Source: Nocardia mangyaensis (lineage in GTDB: Bacteria; Actinomycetota; Actinomycetes; Mycobacteriales; Mycobacteriaceae). Taken from it: a stretch of 64,000 bases of DNA. Made by a program: the position numbers and the translations under genes. Below the pieces are notes generated by a model. The model saw only the letters and a program-made list of their open reading frames with translations, had not been told where the DNA came from and searched no databases. Of this stretch, positions 1 through 11,815 are shown piece after piece. Position 1 is the first letter of the stretch, and every line of letters begins with the position of its first letter. Location: the NCBI RefSeq assembly GCF_001886715.1, contig NZ_CP018082.1, forward strand, positions 310,001 through 374,000, given 5' to 3'.

Positions 1-1335
1 GCAGTCGGTGAGGATGATGTTGTAGAACGACTGCAGGATGCCGATGGCCTTGCGGTAATCAGCCTCGCTGAAAGCTTCCGACACCGCCGGATCCTGCTCG
101 GAGGCCAGCACTTCCAGTCGGCTCGGGGCCTGCGAAGTGTGCGCGCGAACATCGGAGTAGCGGGTGATGTTCTGGTCTTCGAGCAGGTTGCGCACCGTCG
201 AACGGGTCTGGCGCGGTACCCGATGGGCGAGCGTGCCCAGGTCGGGGTTGGCGTCGATGGCGATCACGCGGTCACCGCGCTGGGAGGCGAAGGTGGACCC
301 GAGACCGACGGTGGTGGTGGTCTTGCCGACACCACCCTTGAGCGAGAGGATCGCGATCCGGTAGTCACCGCGCACCGGCTGGTTGACCCGCTCACCCAGA
401 TCACGATGGACGACGTCGGCCGCCGACTCACCCGGGTTGATCACACCACCCGAGGCCTTGTGCACGGCCCGGCGCCACCCGCTGCGCGGCGCCTTGCGCG
501 CCCGCTTGAGCAGGTTCAGGTCGTTGACCGAATGACCGGGCTGGCCCGGTGCGGCCACGTGCTGTGGTTGGAACGGCTGATGCTGCTGACCCGGTCCGCC
601 CTGTCCCCACTGCGGGCCGGGCGGGGCGACCAGCGGCGCGGGCTGACCGGGCAGGTGCCCCGGTGGCATGCCGCCCTGCATCGGCGGCTGATACATCGGC
701 GGTGGCGGCGGTGCCCAGCTGTAGATGGCATCGGACTGCGGCGGTTGCGCCTGCTGCTCCTGGCCCGGGTACTGCGGCTGCTCCTGACCGGGGAATTGTG
801 GCTGTTCGGCGCCCGGATACTGCGGCTGCTCGGCGCCGGGGAACTGAGGCTGTTCGGCGCCCGGATACTGCGGCTGCTCGGCGCCGGGGAACTGAGGCTG
901 TTCGGCGCCAGGGTACTGCGGCGCAGCGCTCGGGTAGGGCTGCTCGCCGGTCGAATGCGGGCCGGGGTAGGGCTGCTCACCGGGCCCCGGCTGGCCCTGC
1001 CACTGCTGCTCGGGCGCGTTCACCAGGGGATGCGCGCCACCGCTCTGATACGGATCGGGCACCGAATAGGTGTTCTGCGCGAACGGACCCGGCGCGAAAC
1101 CTCCGGGCTGGAACACAGTGGTCTGCTCGGCTGTCCCCGCCTGCGGCTCGAGCTCGGCACTGGGCTGCTCGGGCTGATCGGTACGCTCGCCGACCGCTTC
1201 GGCCGTCGCGGCGGACTCGATGTCGGCTTCGGTCGCGGTCTGCACACCGGTGGGACCGGACGCAGCCTCGGCCGTATCTGCCGACGGACTCTGCAGCCAG
1301 GGCGGAGAGGTCGGATTGTGGTCGTTGTTGGTCAC
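1..1335 (-). CDS. EspI-like MinD/ParA-family ATPase, 3' end beyond window
   Basis: The reverse frame runs open from a GTG at 1335 to the window edge (445 codons, C-terminus missing). Upstream of the GTG the coding strand reads GGGGGAAC, a good ribosome site. Residues 1-270 are Pro/Gln-rich and disordered, with a tandem 16-residue repeat built on EQPQYPGA and EQPQFPGA. Residues about 325-445 are a P-loop domain with the deviant Walker A motif KGGVGKTTT near 331, followed by VIAIDANPDLG, typical of MinD/ParA proteins. This layout, a disordered N-terminus joined to a MinD-like ATPase, is that of EspI (Rv3876) and related ESX/type VII-associated proteins. An ESX role is inference, because no ESX gene is visible in the window. 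Confidence 0.85.
   Translation of the reverse strand, partial: MTNNDHNPTSPPWLQSPSADTAEAASGPTGVQTATEADIESAATAEAVGERTDQPEQPSAELEPQAGTAEQTTVFQPGGFAPGPFAQNTYSVPDPYQSGGAHPLVNAPEQQWQGQPGPGEQPYPGPHSTGEQPYPSAAPQYPGAEQPQFPGAEQPQYPGAEQPQFPGAEQPQYPGAEQPQFPGQEQPQYPGQEQQAQPPQSDAIYSWAPPPPPMYQPPMQGGMPPGHLPGQPAPLVAPPGPQWGQGGPGQQHQPFQPQHVAAPGQPGHSVNDLNLLKRARKAPRSGWRRAVHKASGGVINPGESAADVVHRDLGERVNQPVRGDYRIAILSLKGGVGKTTTTVGLGSTFASQRGDRVIAIDANPDLGTLAHRVPRQTRSTVRNLLEDQNITRYSDVRAHTSQAPSRLEVLASEQDPAVSEAFSEADYRKAIGILQSFYNIILTDC
793..936. repeat. 48-bp coding tandem repeat
   Basis: About three copies of a 48-bp unit (793-840, 841-888, 889-936, the last diverged) inside the MinD-like gene. Each encodes a 16-residue PGAEQPQ(Y/F) block. 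Confidence 0.85.
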
Positions 1336-1470
1336 AGTTCCCCCACTTGCTCGCTGAACGAGCAGGAAGCTCGGCGCTGAATGTGCACCAAAACGCTAGC
1401 ACGGAGCAAATTGCTCTGCTGTGGCGTGCTTGTGGGCTTCGGGGTCTACCTGTCCAAGGTGGTATACGGC

Positions 1471-1512
1471 TGTGTTTGTTGGAGCGCTGGCGCGCTCGAG
1501 TCGCGGCCCCTG
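1471..1512. repeat. Dispersed intergenic repeat, partial copy 1
   Basis: The segment TTGTTGGAGCGCTGGCGCGC followed by TCGAGTCGCGGCCCC recurs at 4453-4492, and its first half recurs at 11816-11844. It contains the small hairpin GAGCGC-TGGC-GCGCTC. This copy lacks the long hairpin module found in the other copies. It lies between the leuA terminator and the start of the MinD-like gene. Confidence 0.75.
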
Positions 1513-1542
1513 GGGCGACCGGGATGTGAGTCATGGCATGAC

Positions 1543-1579
1543 AAAGGCCGAGCTCCGTGGTGGACGGAACCCGGCCTTC
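1543..1579 (-). terminator. leuA terminator
   Basis: Read on the minus strand, AAGGCCG and CGGCCTT pair (1544-1550 with 1572-1578), with an inner TCCGT/ACGGA stem, followed by TTTGT. It lies 17 bp past the leuA stop. Confidence 0.7.
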
Positions 1580-1595
1580 GCGATGGCGAATCCGA

Positions 1596-3617
<2,022 letters not shown>

Positions 3618-3678
3618 TCAGCGAAACACACGCTTGTACGGACCATCGCGTCCGACGAGACGTCACAAAGGAATTCGG

Positions 3679-4446
3679 ATGACTTGGCTGGAACAGTTGC
3701 TCGTCCTGGCCGCGGGTGTCGCCGCGGGCGGCATCAACACGATCGTCGGATCGGGCACCCTGATCACCTTCCCCACCCTGCTTGCCTTCGGTTTGCCGCC
3801 GGTGACCGCGAACGTCTCCAACACGATCGGCCTGGTCCCTGGCTCGGTCAGCGGGGTCATCGGGTACCGGCGCGAGCTGGCGGGTCAGCGCTCCCGGTTG
3901 GTGCAACTGGGCACGGCTTCGCTGCTCGGCGGCATCACCGGCGCGATTCTGCTGCTGGTGCTGCCCGCGGAGGCGTTCAAGGCGATCGTGCCGGTACTGA
4001 TCATCGCCGCGCTGATCCTGGTGGTGGTGCAGCCGCGGCTGGCCGCCTGGGTGAAGCGGCGCCGGTCCGACGACGATGTCGCGCCGCCCGCGCACGGCGG
4101 ACCGATTCTGCTGGTCGCGGTCTTCGGCACCGGCATCTACGGCGGATACTTCGGCGCTGCGCAGGGCGTGCTGCTGCTCGGGCTGCTGGGGGTGTTCGTG
4201 CACGAGGACATCCAGCGGCTCAACGCGGTGAAGAACGTGCTCGCGCTGATCGTGAACGCGGTCTCGGCATCGATCTTCATCGTGATCGCCGAGGTGAACT
4301 GGCAGGCCGTGGCGTTGATCGCGGTGGGGTCGATCATCGGTGGTCAGCTGGGGGCACGTGTGGGGCGGAAGCTGCCGCCGAATGTGTTGCGGGCGGTGAT
4401 CGTGGTGGTGGGAACTGTTGCGGTGGTGCGGCTGTTGACGAGTTGA
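3679..4446 (+). CDS. TauE/SafE-family membrane permease
   Basis: A 255-residue integral membrane protein with seven to eight hydrophobic segments. The start MTWLEQLLVLAAGVAAGG is chosen at ATG 3679 because AAAGGAATT lies just upstream; the longer reading from 3577 has no ribosome site. The motif GGINTIVGSGTLITFP near the N-terminus is the signature of the TauE/SafE (DUF81) family, which exports sulfite or other organic or inorganic anions. The second half repeats the fold (GIYGGYFGAAQGV). The substrate cannot be read from sequence or neighbours; it is not in an operon. Confidence 0.9.
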   Translation: MTWLEQLLVLAAGVAAGGINTIVGSGTLITFPTLLAFGLPPVTANVSNTIGLVPGSVSGVIGYRRELAGQRSRLVQLGTASLLGGITGAILLLVLPAEAFKAIVPVLIIAALILVVVQPRLAAWVKRRRSDDDVAPPAHGGPILLVAVFGTGIYGGYFGAAQGVLLLGLLGVFVHEDIQRLNAVKNVLALIVNAVSASIFIVIAEVNWQAVALIAVGSIIGGQLGARVGRKLPPNVLRAVIVVVGTVAVVRLLTS

Positions 4447-4452
4447 CTTTGC

Positions 4453-4560
4453 TGTGTTTGTTGGAGCGCTGGCGCGCTCGAGTCGCGGCCCCAAAGGGCC
4501 GCCGGTCAGGCACCGTTGCTTGCTCCTTCGTCGCGTACGCAACGGCGCCTGACCGGCGAC
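4453..4560. repeat. Dispersed intergenic repeat, copy 2, with long hairpin
   Basis: It opens with the TTGTTGGAGCGCTGGCGCGC block and continues into a 19-nt stem, 4501-4519 pairing with 4539-4557, with one A/C mismatch (a G-U pair if read from the minus strand). The 19-nt loop begins TTGCTCCTTCGTCGCG. Two related hairpins lie at 11868-11920 and 12038-12090, with the same loop. It sits just past the TauE gene stop. Confidence 0.85.
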
Positions 4561-4656
4561 CCGGCCGCGACCGGCCACTGCGTGGCCGCCGCTCCTCGGG
4601 GTCGCGGGTGCGGGGCTGGGAGTGCGGACATGGCGGACTCGAGTGGTGCCGTGTGG

Positions 4657-4811
4657 CTGGGAGTGCGGGAGGTGGCCGACTTCGGGCGGGGAGTGTGGCT
4701 GGGAGTGCGGGAGGTGGCCGACTTCGGGCGGGGAGTGTGGCTGGGAGTGCGGGAGGTGGCCGACTTCGGGCGGGGAGTGTGGCTGGGACTGCGGGAGGTG
4801 GCGGACTCGGG
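4657..4811. repeat. 42-bp tandem repeat
   Basis: Three near-identical 42-bp units (4657-4698, 4699-4740, 4741-4782) and a partial fourth, each starting CTGGGAGTGCGGGAGGTGG. The region between the TauE gene and the cholesterol oxidase gene (4447-4923) otherwise holds only the dispersed repeat and a promoter. No gene with a ribosome site is seen. Confidence 0.9.
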
Positions 4812-4883
4812 TGGTGTGGCCGGGGCGGTCGTGAGCTGTGACAAATGTCCCCGCTACCGGGGGGAGTATCGGTAGCTACGCGG

Positions 4884-4889
4884 TATTCT
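4884..4889 (+). promoter_or_regulatory. Candidate -10 box of cholesterol oxidase
   Basis: TATTCT lies 34 bp before the chosen GTG and about 10 bp before the alternative ATG at 4900. Confidence 0.4.
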
Positions 4890-4923
4890 GCGCTCGGCCA
4901 TGCGTGATGAGGGAGGTGGCCTG

Positions 4924-6534
4924 GTGCACAGACGTGCCTTCTTCAAGGCGGCGGGACTGGCGACGATCGCCGGTGCTGTGGGGACGACGCTGATCAGCGG
5001 TTCGGCTTCGGCTGATCCGCGGGCGGGGATGTTCCGCACCTGGGTGCCGGAGATCTTCGAGCCGATTCCCGATGCGCCGGAGCATTCGCCCGCGATCGTC
5101 ATCGGGTCCGGATTCGGTGCCGCGGTGACCGCGTTGCGGCTGGCGCAGGCGGGCGTCGTCAACACCGTGCTCGAGCGTGGGTCGCGCTGGCCCAACGATC
5201 CGTGGCGCGAGATCTTCACCGGGGACGACCTGCCCGACGGGCGCGGGTTCTGGCATCGCACCAGCTTCACCGGCGTCACGAAGGTGCCGATGAGTTTCGG
5301 CCGGTTCGGCGGTGTCCTCGATGTCACCGAGTATCCGGGCATCGATGTGTGGCGCGCGGCCGCGGTGGGCGGTGGCTCGGTGGTGTTCACCGGCGCGATG
5401 GTGGCGCCCGAACGCAGGCTCTTCGACCAGGTCTTCGGCGGTGTCGTCGACTTCGGCGAGCTGGAGCGGGTCTACTACCCGCGGGTGCGCCAGATGCTGC
5501 GCCTGGATCCCATGCCCGCCGACATCTACAACTCCGCGCCGTTCGCGCACTCGCGCGCCTGGGACGAGCAGGTCCGCGCCGCCGGCTACCAGCCGGTGCC
5601 CAACGATTCGATCTTCACCTGGGACGTACTGCGCGGCGAGCTGTCCGGCGCCTCCCGGCCCTCGGCCACCGTGGCGCGCTCGAACCTGGGCAATTCCAAC
5701 GGCGCCAAGTTCGACCTGAACCAGAACTATCTGCGTTTCGCCGCCGAGACCGGCAAGTCGCAGGTGTATCCGGGCCATCGGGTCGACAGCATCGCCCAGG
5801 AGCCCGGCGGCAAGTTCGTGGTCACCGTGACGAAACTGGCCCCGACCGGTCAGGTCCTCGGTACCCGTACCCTCACCTGCGACAAGCTGTTCCTCGGCGC
5901 CGGTTCCGTCGGCACGTCCGAGCTGCTGGTCCGGGCTCAGGCCACCGGCACGCTGCCCGATCTCAACGAGCACATCGGCGACGGCTTCGGCACCAACGGT
6001 GACGTGGTGCTGGCCCGCGGCGCCAGCTCACTGTCCGGCAGCGGCCAGGGCGTGCCGAGCGCCAGCCGCATCTACGACGAATCCGGCACCCCGCTGACCC
6101 TGGAGAACTGGTACATCCCGGGTATTCCGTTCGAGACCGGCGCGCTCGCTTCGCTCGGCATGGTGCTCGACCCGGCCAGGGCCCGCTTCGCCTACCACCG
6201 GGGTGCCGACACTGTCGGCCTGAACTGGTCGCGGGGCGCCCAGAACGCCGTCGTCGACGCGGCCCGCACCGTCGATCGCCGGATCGCCGAGCGCGCCGGT
6301 GCGCTCGCCGAGTACGGTGCGCTCGGCTACGACGCGAACGCCGAGTTCACCGCGCATCCGCTCGGTGGCGCGGTCCTCGGCAAGGCCACCGACGCCTACG
6401 GTCGCGTGCACGGGCATCGCGGCCTGTATGTGATGGACGGCGCCGCGATCCCCGGCAGCACGGCGACGGTGAACCCGTCGCTGACCATCACCGCGCTGGC
6501 CGAACGCAATATCGAGGCGATCCTGCGCGGCTGA
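4924..6534 (+). CDS. Secreted cholesterol oxidase (GMC type, Tat exported)
   Basis: A 536-residue flavoenzyme oxidising cholesterol to cholest-4-en-3-one with H2O2 release. The N-terminus carries a Tat signal, RRAFFK followed by a hydrophobic stretch and an SASA cleavage region. The FAD-binding GSGFGAA lies near residue 61. The GMC catalytic elements are TAHPLGG (His near 477) and TVNPSL (Asn near 516). Length and motifs match class I cholesterol oxidases of Rhodococcus and Streptomyces (ChoE/ChoA). The GTG at 4924 is preferred because GGGAGG lies 7 bp upstream; the in-frame ATG at 4900 is possible. It stands alone; no sterol-degradation operon is visible nearby. Confidence 0.93.
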   Translation: MHRRAFFKAAGLATIAGAVGTTLISGSASADPRAGMFRTWVPEIFEPIPDAPEHSPAIVIGSGFGAAVTALRLAQAGVVNTVLERGSRWPNDPWREIFTGDDLPDGRGFWHRTSFTGVTKVPMSFGRFGGVLDVTEYPGIDVWRAAAVGGGSVVFTGAMVAPERRLFDQVFGGVVDFGELERVYYPRVRQMLRLDPMPADIYNSAPFAHSRAWDEQVRAAGYQPVPNDSIFTWDVLRGELSGASRPSATVARSNLGNSNGAKFDLNQNYLRFAAETGKSQVYPGHRVDSIAQEPGGKFVVTVTKLAPTGQVLGTRTLTCDKLFLGAGSVGTSELLVRAQATGTLPDLNEHIGDGFGTNGDVVLARGASSLSGSGQGVPSASRIYDESGTPLTLENWYIPGIPFETGALASLGMVLDPARARFAYHRGADTVGLNWSRGAQNAVVDAARTVDRRIAERAGALAEYGALGYDANAEFTAHPLGGAVLGKATDAYGRVHGHRGLYVMDGAAIPGSTATVNPSLTITALAERNIEAILRG

Positions 6535-6694
6535 GCGCGCGAACACGCCCCCGACCGGCGCCCGCAACTTCCAGCGCGGCGCCGGGGAACCAATTAGCGT
6601 GGGCAACAGCAGAAGCCGGGCCACCACCGGCCGACCTCGCGGGCAGTGCGGCCCGACACCGCGGCCCCGGCCGCCAGACGCAGCAGGAGAACGG

Positions 6695-7525
6695 GTGGTC
6701 TCACCAGGTATCGAGCGGGTCGAGGCATTGCCGGACGTGCGGTCCAAGACACCCTCCCTGCGCACTGACCTGTTGATGCTGATCCTGGCGATCATCTCGG
6801 TGGTGCTGGTCGTGTGGATCACCTTCTTCCCCGTCGCCGGCTCGACCTATCGCACGATCGTCGTGATCGACTGGACGATCTGCGGGGTCTTCCTGCTGGA
6901 ATTCCTGTGGCGGTGGCGCCGGGCGGGCTGGCCGTGGACGTTCCCGTTCGTCTACTGGTACGAGGTCCTCGGCATGATCCCGGTGACCAGCCCGCTGTTC
7001 CGCGGGTTCCGGTTGCTGCGGATCGTGGTGATCCTGATCCGGCTCGGCCGGGTGGCCGACCGGGCGCTGGGCGAGCGGGTCACCGCGACGATCGTCAGCC
7101 GGTTCGTCGGCACCATCGTCGACATCATCAAGCGCCCGATGACGGTCGCGATCCTCGACGAGGTCTCCACCGTCCTGCGCGCGGGCCACTACACCAAGAA
7201 CATCGCCGCGGCGCTGGAGGAGAACCACGCCGAGGTCGACCAGATGATCGTCGACCTGATCAAGAACGACCCGGCGACCAGCAAGCTGCGCTACGTCCCG
7301 TTCCACGACGACATCATCCGGCTCGTCGCCGACACGGTCTACCGCATGCTGCGCCAGCTACTCGACGATCCGCGAACCGACGAACTCGTCGCCGACATGC
7401 TGCGGGAGAATCTGGACCAGATCAACGACGCCGTGCGCGCCGGGATCAAGGTCCCGCCGGCCCAGCGCGGCGCGACGCCCGCCGAGCACGGCGTGCGTCC
7501 TCACGTCGGCTACACGAAGCGTTAG
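6695..7525 (+). CDS. Ion-transport (voltage-gated channel-like) membrane protein
   Basis: A 276-residue protein. Residues 25-150 contain hydrophobic helices resembling a voltage-sensor module: LMLILAIISVVLVVW, VVIDWTICGVFLLEFLWRW and an Arg-rich stretch GFRLLRIVVILIRLGRVADR like an S4 segment. The remainder is a long soluble, partly acidic helical C-terminus without an obvious pore or filter motif. GTG 6695 is chosen because AGGAGA precedes it; the longer frame from 6599 lacks a site. Conserved actinobacterial 'ion transporter' proteins look like this; ion and gating are unknown. The stop overlaps the convergent neighbour by 4 bp. Confidence 0.75.
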   Translation: MVSPGIERVEALPDVRSKTPSLRTDLLMLILAIISVVLVVWITFFPVAGSTYRTIVVIDWTICGVFLLEFLWRWRRAGWPWTFPFVYWYEVLGMIPVTSPLFRGFRLLRIVVILIRLGRVADRALGERVTATIVSRFVGTIVDIIKRPMTVAILDEVSTVLRAGHYTKNIAAALEENHAEVDQMIVDLIKNDPATSKLRYVPFHDDIIRLVADTVYRMLRQLLDDPRTDELVADMLRENLDQINDAVRAGIKVPPAQRGATPAEHGVRPHVGYTKR

Positions 7526-7980
7526 CTGACCGCGAAGCCCTCGACCTCGGGAAAACGTTCGGCGAAATCGATGAAGTTCGCGACGGTCTCGTCGTTCATC
7601 CGGCGCAGGGTGCGGTTGAACAGGATGCCGGGGACGGGCAGCGGCAACTGCAGTTCCACGTGGAAGTCGACCTCGGTGCCCGCGGCGCTTTCCAGCAGGT
7701 CGAACGAGCCTCCGCCCTTGGAGCCGCGACTGCTGTCGACGACGTTCCAGCTCACGCGATGTCTTTCCCAGCTGTACTCGAGCACCTGGTCGTCGGCGTA
7801 GTTCATGAAGTGGGACGTGACAAAGACTCGACGCGGCCTGTTGTCGGTGTCGCGTGGTCCGACCCGGACCTTGCTGTAGGCGGCGGACCAGTCCGCCAGT
7901 AGTTCGACGGCCAGCAGCGCGTCCATCACCTGATCGATATCGGCGTCAACAGTGAAGCGGATGTCGGTTTTCGAGCGCAT
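7522..7980 (-). CDS. SRPBCC-fold (polyketide cyclase/START-like) protein
   Basis: A 152-residue protein. The opening FTVDADIDQVMDALLAVE, the central VLEYSWERHRVSWNVVDSS and the long C-terminal helix NDETVANFIDFAERFPE fit the SRPBCC helix-grip fold, which binds hydrophobic ligands. Such 'polyketide cyclase/dehydrase' proteins in Nocardia and Mycobacterium are mostly of unknown function. It may share the control region at 7981-8078 with nothing obvious; the TetR gene upstream is on the same strand, 98 bp away. Confidence 0.8.
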   Translation of the reverse strand: MRSKTDIRFTVDADIDQVMDALLAVELLADWSAAYSKVRVGPRDTDNRPRRVFVTSHFMNYADDQVLEYSWERHRVSWNVVDSSRGSKGGGSFDLLESAAGTEVDFHVELQLPLPVPGILFNRTLRRMNDETVANFIDFAERFPEVEGFAVS

Positions 7981-8078
7981 CGTTGTCTATCCTCCGAACC
8001 CCCGCTGTCTTCCGGGCCCGATTGTGCACAGCTGTCGCAGTGATCGTCAACACGTCTATGGTCTGGACAAACGACCGG

Positions 8079-8651
8079 TCAACTGGCTATGACCCGCGCC
8101 ACCGCGGCCTCGATCAGCGCCGTGCTCTGTTCTTCGGTGAAGATGCCGGGCAGCGTGAGGTGCTCGAGAATGAGCCAGTTCAGGGCCAGGTAGAGCAGCA
8201 GCACCGTCGTCTCGTCGCCGGGTTGGCCCGACGCCAGGTGGTTGCTGACATTGACGTCGAGGTCGGCGCGGACCCGCTCGGTGAGCACCGCGCGCAGTTC
8301 GGGCCGCCGGGTGGCCTCCAGCCGGAGTTCGAGCAGGGCGAGGTAGGCGGTGCGGTGCCCTTCCAGGCGGCCGACCACCTCTTTCATCAGCGCGGTGATG
8401 TTCTCCACCGACTTCGGCCCCTCGGTGACCAGGGCCATCGTCTCCTCGGTCGGCTGGACCACCTCGTAGAAGCGGACGCCCGCCTGCGTGAGTAGCTCAT
8501 CGCGGTTGGCGAAGTAGTTGGAGGCGGTGCCGGCGGGCACGCCTGCCTGCTTGTCCACGGCGCGGAAGGTGAGTCCGCGGGCGCCCTCGGCGGCCAGTAC
8601 CTCGATGGCCGCGTCGAGCAGGGCTTGCCGTCGTTCGGGATTCGTCCGCAC
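8079..8651 (-). CDS. TetR-family transcriptional repressor
   Basis: 190 residues. The N-terminal HTH reads RRQALLDAAIEVLAAEG, then FRAVDKQAGVPAGTASNYF, the TetR signature. The rest is the ligand-binding helical domain. It is divergent from the RibD-like reductase gene at 8723, and the 71-bp gap holds inverted repeats covering promoters of both genes, so it probably represses both. The transcript is nearly leaderless: a predicted -10 TACAAT lies 14 bp before the ATG. The ligand is unknown. Confidence 0.9.
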   Translation of the reverse strand: MRTNPERRQALLDAAIEVLAAEGARGLTFRAVDKQAGVPAGTASNYFANRDELLTQAGVRFYEVVQPTEETMALVTEGPKSVENITALMKEVVGRLEGHRTAYLALLELRLEATRRPELRAVLTERVRADLDVNVSNHLASGQPGDETTVLLLYLALNWLILEHLTLPGIFTEEQSTALIEAAVARVIAS

Positions 8652-8666
8652 TTGACACCACTCCGA

Positions 8667-8707
8667 TTGTAGTACTATGTTGAAATCACTACAAACAGAG
8701 TACTACA
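8667..8707. promoter_or_regulatory. TetR operator and divergent promoters
   Basis: TGTAGTACT (8668-8676) and AGTACTACA (8699-8707) form an inverted repeat. A third half site, ACTACAA (8688-8694), pairs with TTGTAGT (8667-8673). The minus-strand promoter fits TTGTAG-17 bp-TACAAT inside these repeats. A plus-strand TTGACA at 8652-8657 has TACTAT at 8673-8678 (15-bp spacing). A dimer bound here would block both promoters. Confidence 0.65.
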
Positions 8708-8722
8708 CATTGGGCGGTAACC

Positions 8723-9295
8723 ATGCGAAAGCTTGTCTACTACATCGGCGTCTCCCTCGACGGCTACATCGCAGGTCCCGGCGGCGAGGTGGACTTCTAT
8801 CCGACGCCGCCGAGCTACATCGAGTGGATGACGCCCGAATTCCCCGACGCCATGCCGACCCACCTGCGTCCCCATGTCGGGCTCGATCCCGAGCTGCCCG
8901 CCAAGCACTGGGACACCGTGCTGATGGGCCGGGGCACCTACATCCTCCCGGGCGAGCATGTCGAGAGCCCTTTCCAGCACATGAAGCAGTACGTCGTCTC
9001 CTCCTCGCTCGACCAGGCCGAACACCCCGGCGTGGAGATCTTCGCCGGCGATCCGGTCGAGCTGGTGCGCGAGCTCAAGCAACTCGACGGCAAGGACATC
9101 TGGCTGTGCGGCGGGGGCAACCTGGCCGGACAGCTCATCGACGAGATCGACTCGATGATCCTCAAGACCTATCCGGTCGTCGCGGGCGACGGCGTCTCGG
9201 TCTTCGGCGGCGTCTTCAAACCGACATACTTCAGTCCTGTGCGCCGCAAGGAATTCGACAACGGTGCGCAGGTCACCTGGTTCGAACGGGGCTGA
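8723..9295 (+). CDS. RibD C-terminal/dihydrofolate-reductase-like protein
   Basis: 190 residues with the family opening KLVYYIGVSLDGYIAGPGG and the later VLMGRGTY, IWLCGGGNLAGQLID and YPVVAGDG blocks of RibD-C (DHFR-like) NAD(P)H reductases. This family includes many stand-alone actinobacterial proteins that are not true DHFRs and whose substrates are unknown. Control by the divergent TetR protein suggests an inducible, perhaps detoxifying, role (inference). Confidence 0.85.
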   Translation: MRKLVYYIGVSLDGYIAGPGGEVDFYPTPPSYIEWMTPEFPDAMPTHLRPHVGLDPELPAKHWDTVLMGRGTYILPGEHVESPFQHMKQYVVSSSLDQAEHPGVEIFAGDPVELVRELKQLDGKDIWLCGGGNLAGQLIDEIDSMILKTYPVVAGDGVSVFGGVFKPTYFSPVRRKEFDNGAQVTWFERG

Positions 9296-9432
9296 TTCCG
9301 GCGGGCGTCCACAAGGTGACGAGCGTGTGTCGTTTCCGCAGGCCGGGGAGGTGGCGGCGAATCCGGTGGACGGTGGCCGGTACTCTTGGTCGCTGATAGC
9401 AGCTCGATACCCGATCGTGAAGGACCGTTGCC

Positions 9433-10698
9433 GTGGCTCTCGTTGTTCAGAAGTACGGAGGATCCTCGGTGGCCACCGCCGAGCGGATCCGGCGCGTCGC
9501 TGAACGGATCGTGGAGACGAAGAAGCAGGGGCACGACGTGGTCGTGGTGTGCTCGGCGATGGGTGACACCACCGACGAGCTGCTCGACCTCGCCGAGCAG
9601 GTCGCCCCGGCCCCGCCTGCCCGCGAGATGGACATGCTCCTGACCTCTGGTGAGCGCATCTCGAACGCACTGGTGGCGATGGCCATTCACACCCTCGGCG
9701 CCGAGGCGCGCTCGTTCACCGGCTCGCAGGCCGGCGTGATCACCACCGGCGCGCACGGTAAGGCCAAGATCATCGACGTCACCCCCGGCCGCCTGCAGGA
9801 GGCGCTCGCCGAGGGCCAGATCGTGCTGGTCGCGGGCTTCCAAGGCGTGAGCCAGGACAGCAAGGACGTCACCACGCTGGGCCGTGGCGGTTCCGACACC
9901 ACCGCCGTCGCGCTGGCCGCGGCGCTCAAAGCCGATGTCTGCGAGATCTACACCGATGTCGACGGCATCTTCAGCGCCGACCCCCGCATCGTCGCCGACG
10001 CGCAGAAGCTCGACAACATCTCCTACGAGGAGATGCTGGAGATGGCGGCGTGCGGCTCGAAGGTGCTGATGCTGCGCTGCGTCGAGTACGCGCGCCGCTA
10101 CAACGTGCCCGTTCATGTCCGGTCGTCCTACACCGACAAGATCGGCACCACTGTTTTCGGATCGATGGAGGACATTCCCGTGGAACAGGCAATCCTGACC
10201 GGCGTCGCGCACGACCGCAGCGAGGCCAAGGTGACCGTCGTCGCCCTGCCGGACGAGCCGGGCTACGCGGCCAAGGTGTTCCGTGCGGTCGCCGACGCCG
10301 AGATCAACATCGACATGGTGCTGCAGAACATCTCCAAGGTCGACACGGGCAAGACCGACATCACCTTCACCTGCCCCAAGACCGACCTGGTCCGCGCGGT
10401 GCAGATGCTGACCAAGCGCCAGGACGAGATCGGCTTCGCCGAGATCCTCTCCGACGACCACATCGGCAAGGTCTCCCTGGTCGGCGCGGGCATGAAGTCG
10501 CACCCCGGCGTCACCGCCACCTTCTGTGAGGCGCTGGCCAACGCGGGCGTCAACATCGACCTGATCTCCACCTCGGAGATCCGCATCTCGGTGCTGGTGC
10601 GCGACACCGAACTCGACGAGGCCGTGCAGGTGCTGCACAAGGCCTTCGATCTCGGCGGCGAAGAGGCCGCTGTTGTCCACGGCGGAACGGGGCGCTGA
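9433..10698 (+). CDS. ask: Aspartokinase, alpha subunit (full length)
   Basis: 421 residues; phosphorylates aspartate, the entry step to lysine, threonine, methionine and diaminopimelate. [12 protein letters not shown] at residues 4-15 binds ATP and aspartate. The kinase domain spans about 1-245 and two ACT domains fill the rest, giving lysine/threonine feedback. GTG 9433 follows AAGGA at a proper distance. A second start inside gives the beta subunit, as in Corynebacterium lysC. asd follows 79 bp downstream, likely cotranscribed. Confidence 0.96.
   Translation: MALVVQKYGGSSVATAERIRRVAERIVETKKQGHDVVVVCSAMGDTTDELLDLAEQVAPAPPAREMDMLLTSGERISNALVAMAIHTLGAEARSFTGSQAGVITTGAHGKAKIIDVTPGRLQEALAEGQIVLVAGFQGVSQDSKDVTTLGRGGSDTTAVALAAALKADVCEIYTDVDGIFSADPRIVADAQKLDNISYEEMLEMAACGSKVLMLRCVEYARRYNVPVHVRSSYTDKIGTTVFGSMEDIPVEQAILTGVAHDRSEAKVTVVALPDEPGYAAKVFRAVADAEINIDMVLQNISKVDTGKTDITFTCPKTDLVRAVQMLTKRQDEIGFAEILSDDHIGKVSLVGAGMKSHPGVTATFCEALANAGVNIDLISTSEIRISVLVRDTELDEAVQVLHKAFDLGGEEAAVVHGGTGR
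10180..10698 (+). CDS. ask: Aspartokinase beta subunit (internal in-frame start)
   Basis: GTG at 10180 lies 8 bp after GGAGG (10167-10171) and opens the 172-residue regulatory part, whose two ACT domains begin with [17 protein letters not shown]. Overlapping alpha/beta translation is known for actinobacterial aspartokinases, which assemble as alpha2beta2. Confidence 0.75.
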   Translation: MEQAILTGVAHDRSEAKVTVVALPDEPGYAAKVFRAVADAEINIDMVLQNISKVDTGKTDITFTCPKTDLVRAVQMLTKRQDEIGFAEILSDDHIGKVSLVGAGMKSHPGVTATFCEALANAGVNIDLISTSEIRISVLVRDTELDEAVQVLHKAFDLGGEEAAVVHGGTGR

Positions 10699-10760
10699 CA
10701 TGATCGAGTCAAGCGCGAAGGCGGCAACGGAGCGTAACCACGTAGCGCTCCCGATCATGT
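10698..10760 (+). other. Intercistronic hairpin between ask and asd
   Basis: ACATGATCG (10698-10706) is the exact inverse of CGATCATGT (10752-10760). It spans nearly the whole ask-asd gap and leaves the asd ribosome site free. It could stabilise one cistron or modulate translation. Confidence 0.45.
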
Positions 10761-10774
10761 CGAAAGGGCACTGA

Positions 10775-11812
<1,038 letters not shown>

Positions 11813-11815
11813 TCG

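Noticed and set aside
139..1380. Long plus-strand frame opposite the MinD-like gene
   Set aside because: It mirrors the Pro/Gln repeat coding strand; the reverse frame has the Walker A motif and a ribosome site.
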